Source: Cellulomonas sp. WB94
GTDB lineage: Bacteria > Actinomycetota > Actinomycetes > Actinomycetales > Cellulomonadaceae
Assembly (NCBI RefSeq): GCF_003115775.1
Contig: NZ_QEES01000006.1
Span: forward strand, 1 to 53,291
Direction: 5' to 3'
Length of the DNA stretch: 53,291 bases
Positions within the stretch are counted from its first letter, which is position 1. Every line of letters starts with the position of its first letter. Of this stretch, positions 39,975-47,555 are shown piece after piece. A program made the translations under genes and the position numbers. Below the pieces are notes generated by a model. That model worked only from the letters and a program-made list of their open reading frames with translations. It was not told where the DNA came from and ran no database searches.

Positions 39975-40985
39975 TCAGCGGGCTGCGGGGGAGCTCTTCG
40001 CGGTCTCGGCCGGGTCGGTCACGACCGCGTCGCCCAGCACCTGGTCGATGCGGACGAGCAGCTCGGCGGGGATCGTCACACCCGACGCCTTGACGTTCTC
40101 TCGCACCTGCTCCGGTCGGCTCGCACCGATCAGTGCTGCTGCGACGTTGTCGTTCTGCAGCACCCAGGCGACGGCGAGCTGTGCGAGCGTGAGCCCCAGC
40201 TCGTCGGCGATCGGCCGGAGGTCCTGGACCCGCTGGAGGACCTGGGGCCGCTCGAGGAACCGCTGGATCATCCGCGCGCCGCCCTTCTCGTCGGCGGCCC
40301 GGGAGCCCGCGGGCACGGGCGCCCCGGGTGCGTACTTGCCCGACAGGACGCCCTGGGCGACCGGCGACCACACGATCTGCGAGACTCCGAGCTCCTTCGA
40401 GACCGGCACGACCTCGGCCTCGATGACACGCCAGAGCGCCGAGTACTGCGGCTGGTTGGAGATGAGCTGGAAGCCCAGGTCGGCGGCGAGCGCGTGACCC
40501 GCCCGGATCTGGTCGGCGGTCCATTCGCTGACGCCGATGTACAGCGCCTTGCCCGCGCGCACGATGTCGGCGAACGCCTGCATCGTCTCCTCGAGCGGCG
40601 TGGAGTGGTCGTAGCGGTGCGCCTGGTACAGGTCGACGTAGTCGGTCTGCAGCCGCTCGAGGGAGCCGTCGATCGACTCCAGGATGTGCTTGCGCGACAG
40701 GCCGGAGTCGTTGGCGCCACCGGGACCTGTGGGCCAGTAGACCTTCGTGAAGATCTCGAGCGACTGCCGGCGCTGACCCTTGAGGGCCTCGCCGAGGACG
40801 CTCTCGGCCTTCGTGTTCGCGTAGACGTCAGCGGTGTCGAACGTCGTGATGCCGACGTCCAGAGCCGTGTGCACGCACTGGACCGCGGTGTCGTTCTCGA
40901 CCTGCGAGCCGTGCGTGAGCCAGTTGCCGTAGGTGATCTCGGAGATCTTGAGACCAGAGTTGCCGAGGAAGCGGTAGTTCACCAT
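39975..40985 (-). CDS. Aldo/keto reductase (Kv-beta-like)
   Basis: A 336-residue TIM-barrel NADPH oxidoreductase. It begins MVNYRFLGNSGLKISEITYGNW. The tetrad is visible as DTADVYANTKAE (Asp, Tyr), FTKVYWP (Lys) and YQAHRYD (His). The cofactor site is LIGASRPEQVREN. The sequence style is that of the Kv-beta/YghZ subgroup. ATG 40985 has TACGGT (40997-40992) six nt upstream. Substrate unknown. Confidence 0.92.
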   Translation of the reverse strand: MVNYRFLGNSGLKISEITYGNWLTHGSQVENDTAVQCVHTALDVGITTFDTADVYANTKAESVLGEALKGQRRQSLEIFTKVYWPTGPGGANDSGLSRKHILESIDGSLERLQTDYVDLYQAHRYDHSTPLEETMQAFADIVRAGKALYIGVSEWTADQIRAGHALAADLGFQLISNQPQYSALWRVIEAEVVPVSKELGVSQIVWSPVAQGVLSGKYAPGAPVPAGSRAADEKGGARMIQRFLERPQVLQRVQDLRPIADELGLTLAQLAVAWVLQNDNVAAALIGASRPEQVRENVKASGVTIPAELLVRIDQVLGDAVVTDPAETAKSSPAAR

Positions 40986-41004
40986 GGACCTACCGTACGT
41001 GCGC

Positions 41005-41631
41005 TCAGGCGGGGTACTCGCCGTGCTTGACCTGCGCCTTGGGGAGGCGCGAGCGACGGAGCTGGAACACGCGCAGGACCGCGTACATCGTCGTCCCGCG
41101 CGGGATGGCGGCCGCACCGAACTTCGCGACGAGCTTCTTCTTGAGCGAGCGCCACATGAACAGGACGTCGACCATCATCGCGAGGACGAAGACGTACAGG
41201 AGGAGCAGCGCGAGGATCGCGAGGGTCGCGTTCACCTGGGCGAGCGTCAGCTGCAGGACGAGCAGCACCATCGCGACCGGCAGGAAGTACTCGCCGAGGT
41301 TGTGGCGCGCATCGATGTGGTCGCGGATGTACCGGCGAACCGGCCCGCGGTCCTTGACGGGCAGGTACCGCTCGTCGCCCGTCTGCAGCGCGGCGAACTC
41401 CTTGTCGCGCTGGGCGCGCGCGGCGACGCGGGCCGCCTTGGCTGCACCCTTGCGGTCGTCAGGGACGAGCGGGCGCTTGTTGGCTGCCTCGGCCTGCTTG
41501 CGCTTGGGCGTCGGGTGTCCCTTGCCTGCTCCGGACCCGTCTGCGGACACGCCGGCGCCAGGGGTGAGCTGCGCGCCCTTCCGTGAGGAGGGAGCGGTCA
41601 CTGACGGGTTGGCCTTGCTGCGTCCGAACAC
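41005..41631 (-). CDS. DUF3043 family membrane protein
   Basis: A 208-residue protein. The N-terminal 100 residues are charged and probably disordered (GKGHPTPKRKQAEAANKRPLVPDDRKGAAKAARVAARAQRDKEF). They are followed by YLPVKDRGPVRRYIRDHIDARHNLGEYFLPVAM and two helices, then a basic tail. This matches actinobacterial DUF3043. It is unusually Lys-rich for this genome. GTG 41631 has TACCCT (41643-41638) six nt upstream. Function unknown. Confidence 0.87.
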   Translation of the reverse strand: MFGRSKANPSVTAPSSRKGAQLTPGAGVSADGSGAGKGHPTPKRKQAEAANKRPLVPDDRKGAAKAARVAARAQRDKEFAALQTGDERYLPVKDRGPVRRYIRDHIDARHNLGEYFLPVAMVLLVLQLTLAQVNATLAILALLLLYVFVLAMMVDVLFMWRSLKKKLVAKFGAAAIPRGTTMYAVLRVFQLRRSRLPKAQVKHGEYPA

Positions 41632-41663
41632 CCCACAAGGGTAGACGAGTACGGTGGGCCATC
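41632..41663. promoter_or_regulatory. 32-bp divergent promoter region for DUF3043 and M20 genes
   Basis: The minus-strand -10 TACCCT (41643-41638) and plus-strand -10 TACGGT (41650-41655) are only 6 bp apart. Each is 6-8 nt from its start codon. Any -35 contact would lie inside the opposite gene, so the two polymerases cannot bind at once. Confidence 0.6.
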
Positions 41664-43109
41664 GTGACGTCACCGACCCCCGCCGAACCCGCCTCTGCCG
41701 CACCCACCTCTGCAGTACCCGGTGGTGCCGCGCCCAGCCCTGCTGGACCCACCTCCGTCGAACGCCTCCGCGAGCGCACTGCCCAGGAGTTCGGGCGCGT
41801 ACGCGCCGACCTCGAGGCGCTCGTGCGCATCCCGAGCGTCTCCAACGCAGACTTCGACCAGGCGCACGTCGCGGCCAGTGCGGCCGCTGTCGGTGACCTC
41901 CTGCGCGGCGCCGGGTTCGACGACGTCCGCATCCTGTCGGCCCAGCGCGCGGACGGTCGTCCCGGCGCACCCGCGGTCGTCGCGCGCCGACCGGCTCCGG
42001 CCGGCGCGCCGACGGTCCTGCTCTACGCGCACCACGACGTGCAGCCGCCCGGCGACGAGAGCAGCTGGTCCTCGCCCGCGTTCGAGCCCGAGGAGCGCGA
42101 CGGTCGGCTCTACGGCCGGGGTGCGGCGGACGACAAGGCCGGTGTCGTCGCCCACGTCGGCGCGCTGCGGGTGCTCGGCGACGAGCTGGCGGTCGGCGTG
42201 ACCGTCTTCGTCGAGGGCGAGGAGGAGGTCGGGTCGCCGACGTTCACCGACTTCCTGCGCACCTACCGTGACGAGCTGGCGGCGGATGTCATCGTCGTCG
42301 CCGACTCCTCCAACTGGCGGGTCGGGGTCCCCGGCCTGACGACGTCACTGCGGGGGCTCGTCGACGTCGAGGTCGAGGTTGCGGTCGTCGACCACGCGAT
42401 CCACTCGGGCATGTTCGGCGGAGCGATCCTTGACGCACCGACGCTGCTTGCGCGCCTCATCGCGACGCTGCACGACGACGCCGGCGACGTGGCCGTCGCG
42501 GGGCTCGTGAGCGCACCCGACCCCACGGTCGACTACGACGAGCAGTCGTTCCGGGCTGACTCCGGCGTGCTCGACGGTGTGCGCCTGGCGGGCACCGGCC
42601 CGCTCACCGCCCGCCTGTGGACCAGGCCGGCCATCTCCGTCATCGGCTTCGACGCCCCGAGCGTGGCCCGCGCGTCCAACACGATCACGCCGCGCGCGAC
42701 GGCTCGCCTGTCGATGCGCATCGCTCCGGGGCAGGACCCTGTCGCGGCGCACACCGCGCTGCGCGCACACCTCGAGGCCCACGCACCGTTCGGTGCTCGC
42801 GTCAGCGTGAGCGACGGCGAGCTCGGCAAGGCGTTCCAGGCACCGACTGACTCGCCGGCGATGACAGCCGCACGGTGGGCGTTCACCCAGGCGTGGGGCA
42901 CCGACCCGGTGGACATCGGCATCGGCGGCTCGATCCCGTTCATCGCGGACCTGCTTGAGGTGTACCCCGGCGCGGCCATCCTCGTCACGGGTGTCGAGGA
43001 CCCCGACAGCCGCGCGCACGGCAGCGACGAGTCGGTCGACCTCGGCGACCTCGAGCGGGTCGTCCTCGCGGAGGCGCTGCTCCTCGACCGGCTGGGGCGC
43101 CGGGCCTGA
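41664..43109 (+). CDS. M20 family metallo-dipeptidase
   Basis: A 481-residue di-zinc peptidase. Ligands are visible as LLYAHHDVQPP (His, Asp), GRGAADDKAGV (bridging Asp), VEGEEEVGS (catalytic Glu plus ligand Glu), VVADSSNW (Asp) and SRAHGSDESVDLGDLE (His). The lid/dimer domain lies at about 200-330. The first 35 residues are a Pro/Ala/Thr-rich low-complexity segment. GTG 41664 follows TACGGT by 8 nt. Length and motifs fit the M20 dipeptidase branch; exact substrate unknown. Confidence 0.93.
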   Translation: MTSPTPAEPASAAPTSAVPGGAAPSPAGPTSVERLRERTAQEFGRVRADLEALVRIPSVSNADFDQAHVAASAAAVGDLLRGAGFDDVRILSAQRADGRPGAPAVVARRPAPAGAPTVLLYAHHDVQPPGDESSWSSPAFEPEERDGRLYGRGAADDKAGVVAHVGALRVLGDELAVGVTVFVEGEEEVGSPTFTDFLRTYRDELAADVIVVADSSNWRVGVPGLTTSLRGLVDVEVEVAVVDHAIHSGMFGGAILDAPTLLARLIATLHDDAGDVAVAGLVSAPDPTVDYDEQSFRADSGVLDGVRLAGTGPLTARLWTRPAISVIGFDAPSVARASNTITPRATARLSMRIAPGQDPVAAHTALRAHLEAHAPFGARVSVSDGELGKAFQAPTDSPAMTAARWAFTQAWGTDPVDIGIGGSIPFIADLLEVYPGAAILVTGVEDPDSRAHGSDESVDLGDLERVVLAEALLLDRLGRRA

Positions 43110-43118
43110 GGTCAGCCG

Positions 43119-43682
43119 TCAGTCGCGCGGCCGGTGCGCGAGGTCCAGGGCCCTGGCCCACGCGAGCACGGCGTCGGGCACGGGTGGGCTCACGGCGTCC
43201 ACCGCGAACGCGTCGGCGACGTCAGGTGAGGCGACCGTGCCGCCGGTCCGCGCGATGAAGCGGGCCGCGACCCACGCCTCCGCGACCACCTCGGGCGCGG
43301 CCGTCGCGGTCGCGCCGGCGCTCGGCGCGCGTTCGAACCTCTGCTCGAGGTAGAACACGCGCTCGTCCCACCCGATGAGGCGTGTCACGATCACGAATCG
43401 GTCCCACAGCCCGAGCGAGCGGCGGAACCGGATCGACTCCCCGACGACGACCGGGTACCAGCGACGTCGGCTGATGGCACCCTGCGCACCGGTCCGCACG
43501 AGCATGTCGACCCGCCCGATGTCCATGAGCGTCAGGTACGCCCCGTTGTTCATGTGCCGCAGCAGGTCGAGGTCGTTCGGCATGACCCGCAGCGGCGTGC
43601 GCCACTCGTCGAGCGGGGTGCCCGGACCGCGGTGACGGCGTGCGCGCAACCAGACGACGAGCAGCCGGACCAGGCGGTTCAT
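43119..43682 (-). CDS. HotDog-fold acyl-CoA thioesterase-like protein
   Basis: A 187-residue protein with the 4HBT-type core RVMPNDLDLLRHMNNGAYLTLMDIGRVDMLVRTG, where the Asp/His/Asn positions fit the HotDog thioesterase active site, then VVVGESIRFRRSL and RVFYLEQRF. The N-terminus is basic and hydrophobic (MNRLVRLLVVWLRARRHRG), possibly a membrane anchor as in THEM6-like proteins. ATG 43682 overlaps the DJ-1 gene's stop by 4 bp. Substrate unknown. Confidence 0.85.
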   Translation of the reverse strand: MNRLVRLLVVWLRARRHRGPGTPLDEWRTPLRVMPNDLDLLRHMNNGAYLTLMDIGRVDMLVRTGAQGAISRRRWYPVVVGESIRFRRSLGLWDRFVIVTRLIGWDERVFYLEQRFERAPSAGATATAAPEVVAEAWVAARFIARTGGTVASPDVADAFAVDAVSPPVPDAVLAWARALDLAHRPRD

Positions 43683-44269
43683 GTGCGGTCGTACTGGATC
43701 CCGTACCGCACGGCCTCGGCGGCCTCGGGGGACTCGAGCCGCTCGACCAGGTGGAACGCCAGGTCGATGCCGGCCGAGACACCCGCCGACGTGATGATGT
43801 CGCCGTCGTCGACGAACCGCGCCTCGGTGTCCGCGAGAACGCTCGGGTCGATCTCGGCGAGCTCGTCGAAGGCGCTGCGATGCGTGGTGGCCGGGCGGCC
43901 CGCTAGCAGCCCAGCGGCGGCATACACGAGTGCACCCGTGCACACGCTGGTCATCAGCGTCGTCGACGCCGCCATCTCGCGCACCCAGGTGAGGTGGTCG
44001 GTGTCCTTGGCGAGGGGCCGCGTGCCACGCCCGCCGGGGTAGACGAGCACGTGGAGCGCGCCGACGTCGTCCGCGGAGTACTCGGGCACCAGGCGCAGGC
44101 CCTTCGCGCAGCGGACCCCCGCGCCGTCGGCGGAGAACGTGACGACCTGGGGCCGGAGCTCGGAGTGCTCAGCCCACGATGCGAGGACCTCGTACGGCCC
44201 GACGACGTCGAGCTCCTCGGCACCGTCGAAGACGAAGATCCCGATCCGCAGCGGGCTGCCGGTCGTCAC
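43679..44269 (-). CDS. DJ-1/PfpI family protein (GATase1-like)
   Basis: A 196-residue flavodoxin-like domain: RIGIFVFDGAEELDVVGPYEVLA, LHVLVYPGGRGTRPL, and the nucleophile elbow SVCTGALVYAAAGLLAGRPATTH with its Cys. It matches the isonitrile-hydratase/GlxA-N-terminal type but has no C-terminal AraC domain, so it is an enzyme or chaperone form rather than a regulator. GTG 44269 lies 11 bp after the nadA stop. Order nadA-dj1-thioesterase, one unit. Confidence 0.88.
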   Translation of the reverse strand: MTTGSPLRIGIFVFDGAEELDVVGPYEVLASWAEHSELRPQVVTFSADGAGVRCAKGLRLVPEYSADDVGALHVLVYPGGRGTRPLAKDTDHLTWVREMAASTTLMTSVCTGALVYAAAGLLAGRPATTHRSAFDELAEIDPSVLADTEARFVDDGDIITSAGVSAGIDLAFHLVERLESPEAAEAVRYGIQYDRT

Positions 44270-44280
44270 GTCGAGTCCGT

Positions 44281-45486
44281 TCAGGCGCCGGGGAGGGCGA
44301 GCATCTGGTCGAGGGCGACGCGGGCCCATCGTGCGTCGTCCGGGTCGACGACGACGCGGTTGACGACCCGCCCGGCGACGAGGGACTCCATGGTCCACAC
44401 CAGGTGCGGCAGGTCGATCCGGTTCATGGTCGAGCAGAAGCACACGGTCGAGTCGAGGTAGTGCACGTGCTGCGCGGGGTGGGTCGCCGCGAGGCGTCGC
44501 ACGAGGTTCAGCTCCGTACCGATCGCCCACGACGAGCCGGGCTCGGCCGCGTCGAGCGCCTTGATGATGTACTCGGTCGAGCCCACCATGTCCGCCGCGG
44601 TGACGACCTCGTGCGTGCACTCGGGGTGCACCAGCACCTGCACCCCGGGGATGGCCGCACGCGCCGCCGCGACGTTCTGCGCCGAGAACCGGCCGTGGAC
44701 CGAGCAGTGCCCGCGCCACAGGATCATCCGGGCGTCCTTGAGCTGCTGGGTCGTCAGCCCGCCGCCCGGCTTGCGCGGGTCGAAGACGACGCAGTCCTCG
44801 AGCGAGAGCCCGAGCTGGCGGACCGCCGTGTTGCGGCCGAGGTGCTGGTCGGGCATGAACAGCACCTTGCCTCTGCCGTCCACACCGCCGACCTTGTCGA
44901 AGGCCCAGCGCAGCGCGGTGGCCGCGTTGGACGACGTGCACACGGTCCCGCCGTGCCGGCCGGTGAAGGCCTTGATCGCGGCGGTCGAGTTCATGTACGT
45001 CACCGGGACCGTGTCGTCCGCGACGCCCGCGTCGACCAGCACGTCCCAGGCGTCCTCGACCTGGTCGATCGCTGCCATGTCGGCCATCGAGCAGCCGGCA
45101 GCCAGATCCGGGAGAAGGACCTGCTGGGCGTCGGACGTGAGGATGTCAGCCGACTCGGCCATGAAGTGCACGCCGCAGAAGAGGATGAACTCGGCGTCGG
45201 GGCGTGCTGCGGCCTCGCGCGCGAGCTTGAACGAGTCGCCCGTGACGTCGGCGAACGCGATGACCTCGTCGCGCTGGTAGTGGTGACCGAGCACGAACGC
45301 CCGGTCGCCCAGCGCAGCCCGCGCGACGCGCGCGCGCTCGACCAGGTCCGGGTCGCTGGCTGCCGGCAGCGCGCCGACGCACTCGACGCCACGCTCGGAG
45401 GCAAGGTCGATGCCACGACCCAGGAGGAGCAGGGCCGAGGGGGCCGGCTCCTCGAAGCCGGGCACTGCAGGGGTCAGAAGGCTCAC
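44281..45486 (-). CDS. nadA: Quinolinate synthase NadA
   Basis: A 401-residue [4Fe-4S] enzyme that condenses iminoaspartate with dihydroxyacetone phosphate for NAD synthesis. The three pseudo-repeats carry cluster cysteines in LFCGVHFMAES, VHPECTHEV and VCFCSTMNRI. LGHHYQRDEVIAFAD and MPDQHLGRNTA are also diagnostic. GTG 45486 is preferred because it gives the usual length; a weak AAAGAT box is 6 nt upstream. nadB and nadC are not adjacent. It is a client of the Fe-S machinery encoded elsewhere in the window. Confidence 0.94.
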   Translation of the reverse strand: MSLLTPAVPGFEEPAPSALLLLGRGIDLASERGVECVGALPAASDPDLVERARVARAALGDRAFVLGHHYQRDEVIAFADVTGDSFKLAREAAARPDAEFILFCGVHFMAESADILTSDAQQVLLPDLAAGCSMADMAAIDQVEDAWDVLVDAGVADDTVPVTYMNSTAAIKAFTGRHGGTVCTSSNAATALRWAFDKVGGVDGRGKVLFMPDQHLGRNTAVRQLGLSLEDCVVFDPRKPGGGLTTQQLKDARMILWRGHCSVHGRFSAQNVAAARAAIPGVQVLVHPECTHEVVTAADMVGSTEYIIKALDAAEPGSSWAIGTELNLVRRLAATHPAQHVHYLDSTVCFCSTMNRIDLPHLVWTMESLVAGRVVNRVVVDPDDARWARVALDQMLALPGA

Positions 45487-45570
45487 GAGGTGATCTTTCC
45501 ACAGCCTGTCGAGCGGGTCATCAGGACGGCGACGGGCGGGGCCCGCTCCAGACCGTGCCAAGATCGCCCG

Positions 45571-46755
45571 ATGCGCGTTCTCATCGCTCCCGACGGCTTC
45601 GGCGGCACCCTGACGGCGCCGGAGGCGGCCGGTGCGCTGCGGGACGGCTGGCTGCGAGCCGCTCCCGGCGATGACCTACGCACGTGCCCGCTGTCCGACG
45701 GTGGCCCGGGCTTCCTCGAGACCCTACGGGCGAGCCTCGGCGGCGGCCTGGTCGCTGTGACGGTGCGCTCGCCGCTCGGTGAGCCGGTGCCTGCTGCGCT
45801 CCTGCTCGTCGAGGGCGCCGACGGCGCGCGCACCGCGTACGTCGAGTCGTCGCACGCCGTCGGGCTCCCGCTCGTCCCGCCGGGCCGCCGGGACCCGACA
45901 CGCACGACGTCGTACGGCGTCGGTGAGCTCATCCGAGCGGCCGTCGGCACCGGTGCCCGGCGGGTCGTCGTCGGACTGGGCGGGTCCGCGACGAACGACG
46001 GCGGTGCCGGCATGCTCGCGGCCCTCGGTGTCGGGGCGCCTGACGGCGTGCTGACGCGTGGCGGGGGAGGGCTGGGGGGTGTGACGGCCGACGACCTGGT
46101 CGCGCTCGCCGACGTGCGTGCGGGACTGCGCGACGTCGACCTCGTCGCGGCGACGGACGTCGACGTCCCGCTGCTCGGCCTGCACGGCGCGAGCGCCGGC
46201 TTCGCCCCGCAGAAGGGTGCGACCCCGGAGCAGGCACAGGAGCTCGAGCGCGCGCTCGGGCACTTCGCGCACGCGGCGGTCGGCGCGTTGGCCGACGTGG
46301 TCCGGCCCGACCTGCTCGCAGGCGCGCGCACGGCCTCGCCGGTGACCCGCCTGACGGCCCAGCCCGGCGCGGGTGCGGCCGGCGGGCTCGGCTTCGGTCT
46401 GGCGCTGCTCGGCGCCCGCCTCGTGCCGGGATCGGCCCTCGTCGCCGACGCGGTGGACCTGACGCGTCGGATCGCGGACGTCGACCTCGTGGTCACGGGG
46501 GAGGGGACCTTCGACTGGCAGTCGCTGCACGGCAAGGTGGTCGCGGCTGTCGCCGAGCGCGCCCTGGGCGTCGCGGTCCCGACGATCGTCGTCGCCGGCC
46601 AGGTCACGGTGGGTCGTCGGGAGCTCGCGGCGGCCGGGATCACGGCGGCGTACGCCGTGGCCGAGGGGCCGGGCGAGGTGGCCGCGGCACTGGCCGACCC
46701 CGCAGGGACGTTGGCCCGCCGCGCCGAGCGGGTCGCTCGGACGTGGTCCCGATGA
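45571..46755 (+). CDS. Glycerate kinase
   Basis: A 394-residue GckA/GarK-type kinase (glycerate to phosphoglycerate). The N-terminus is MRVLIAPDGFGGTLTAPEAA, then CPLSDGGPGFLETL, the glycine-rich VGLGGSATNDGGAGMLAALG, GASAGFAPQKGATPEQ and VVTGEGTFDWQSLHGK. The family's DGGEG is DGGPG here and the DVxNPL element is DVDVPLL. Both are small departures that keep the fold. A long open frame upstream is non-coding shadow of nadA; ATG 45571 is the start, with a weak CAAGAT box 6 nt before it. Confidence 0.92.
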   Translation: MRVLIAPDGFGGTLTAPEAAGALRDGWLRAAPGDDLRTCPLSDGGPGFLETLRASLGGGLVAVTVRSPLGEPVPAALLLVEGADGARTAYVESSHAVGLPLVPPGRRDPTRTTSYGVGELIRAAVGTGARRVVVGLGGSATNDGGAGMLAALGVGAPDGVLTRGGGGLGGVTADDLVALADVRAGLRDVDLVAATDVDVPLLGLHGASAGFAPQKGATPEQAQELERALGHFAHAAVGALADVVRPDLLAGARTASPVTRLTAQPGAGAAGGLGFGLALLGARLVPGSALVADAVDLTRRIADVDLVVTGEGTFDWQSLHGKVVAAVAERALGVAVPTIVVAGQVTVGRRELAAAGITAAYAVAEGPGEVAAALADPAGTLARRAERVARTWSR

Positions 46756-46796
46756 GCCGCCCGTGGTGCGGCGTAGCCTGAGGGAACAACGGGCCG

Positions 46797-46802
46797 TAGG
46801 GT
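46797..46802 (+). promoter_or_regulatory. Candidate -10 of erpA
   Basis: TAGGGT at 46797-46802 would start transcription near 46809, giving a leader of about 60 nt before the erpA start. A second candidate, TAGCCT, is at 46774-46779. Confidence 0.4.
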
Positions 46803-46867
46803 GGCGTTGAGCCGCTAGCGGGGTGCTGCGCACCCGCTCGACAGAACTTCGAGGCACAGGAGAGACC

Positions 46868-47218
46868 ATGAGCGAGACCACCGAGACAGCGACGCACGGC
46901 GTCCTCCTCTCCGACGTCGCCGCGGGCAAGGTGCGGAGCCTGCTCGAGCAGGAGGGCCGCGACGACCTGCGTCTCCGTGTCGCCGTCCAGCCCGGCGGCT
47001 GTTCCGGCCTGATCTACCAGCTGTACTTCGACGAGCGGGTCCTCGACGGCGACGCCATCAAGGACTACGACGGTGTCGAGGTCGTCGTCGACCGCATGAG
47101 CGTCCCGTACCTGGACGGCGCGACGATCGACTTCGCCGACACCATCGAGAAGCAGGGCTTCACGATCGACAACCCCAACGCCGGCAGCGCGTGCGCGTGC
47201 GGCGGGTCGTTCAGCTGA
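46868..47218 (+). CDS. erpA: Iron-sulfur cluster insertion protein (ErpA/IscA A-type carrier)
   Basis: A 116-residue A-type carrier with the three conserved cysteines C45 (QPGGCSGLIY), C109 and C111 (GSACACGGSF). It delivers Fe-S clusters from SUF to apo-targets. ATG 46868 has GGAGAG upstream at normal spacing. It is monocistronic, with a strong terminator after the stop. The opposing sulfurtransferase genes begin just beyond. Confidence 0.94.
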   Translation: MSETTETATHGVLLSDVAAGKVRSLLEQEGRDDLRLRVAVQPGGCSGLIYQLYFDERVLDGDAIKDYDGVEVVVDRMSVPYLDGATIDFADTIEKQGFTIDNPNAGSACACGGSFS

Positions 47219-47231
47219 TCGACTGACCGTT

Positions 47232-47270
47232 CACGAGGGCCCGGCACCGTGCAGGTGTCGGGCCCTCGTG
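47232..47270. terminator. Strong hairpin between erpA and tusA
   Basis: CACGAGGGCCCGGCACC (47232-47248) pairs with GGTGTCGGGCCCTCGTG (47254-47270). This is a 17-bp stem with one G:T pair and a 5-nt loop. The flanking genes converge, so it can serve both strands. Confidence 0.85.
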
Positions 47271-47309
47271 CGTGAGGTCCCGTGCGCCTCGTCCCGGACG
47301 TGCTGGTCC

Positions 47310-47555
47310 TCAGCTCGCCGGGATCCCCGGTGGGCCGATCCGGACGTCCATCGCCACCGACCCGTCGGGCAGGTCCTCCACCCGGACGACGTCGTGGCCG
47401 CGCATGCGTGCCCACGCGGGGATGTCGAGTCGCGCGGCAGGGTCCGTCGCCCAGACGGTGAGCACCGTGCCGGGCGCGGCGTCGATGGCCGCGCGGGCGA
47501 GCCTGATCACCGGGATCGGGCACAGCAGGCCGCGCGCGTCGATGACCTCTGGCAT
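47310..47555 (-). CDS. tusA: TusA/SirA-family sulfurtransferase
   Basis: An 81-residue protein with the family signature RGLLCPIPVIRLARA; C12 of the CPxP motif would carry the persulfide. The rest (GTVLTVWATDPAARLDIPAWARMRGHDVV) is the usual two-layer fold. ATG 47555 overlaps the stop of the NifS-like gene (TGATG), so the two are translationally coupled. TusA normally receives sulfur from a cysteine desulfurase; here the coupled partner lacks the PLP lysine. The protein contains no lysine. Confidence 0.9.
   Translation of the reverse strand: MPEVIDARGLLCPIPVIRLARAAIDAAPGTVLTVWATDPAARLDIPAWARMRGHDVVRVEDLPDGSVAMDVRIGPPGIPAS

Noticed and set aside
44179-45570. In-frame upstream extension of glycerate kinase (another 460 codons)
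   Set aside because: The extension is antisense to nadA and has shadow-frame composition; family proteins begin at MRVLIAPDGF.
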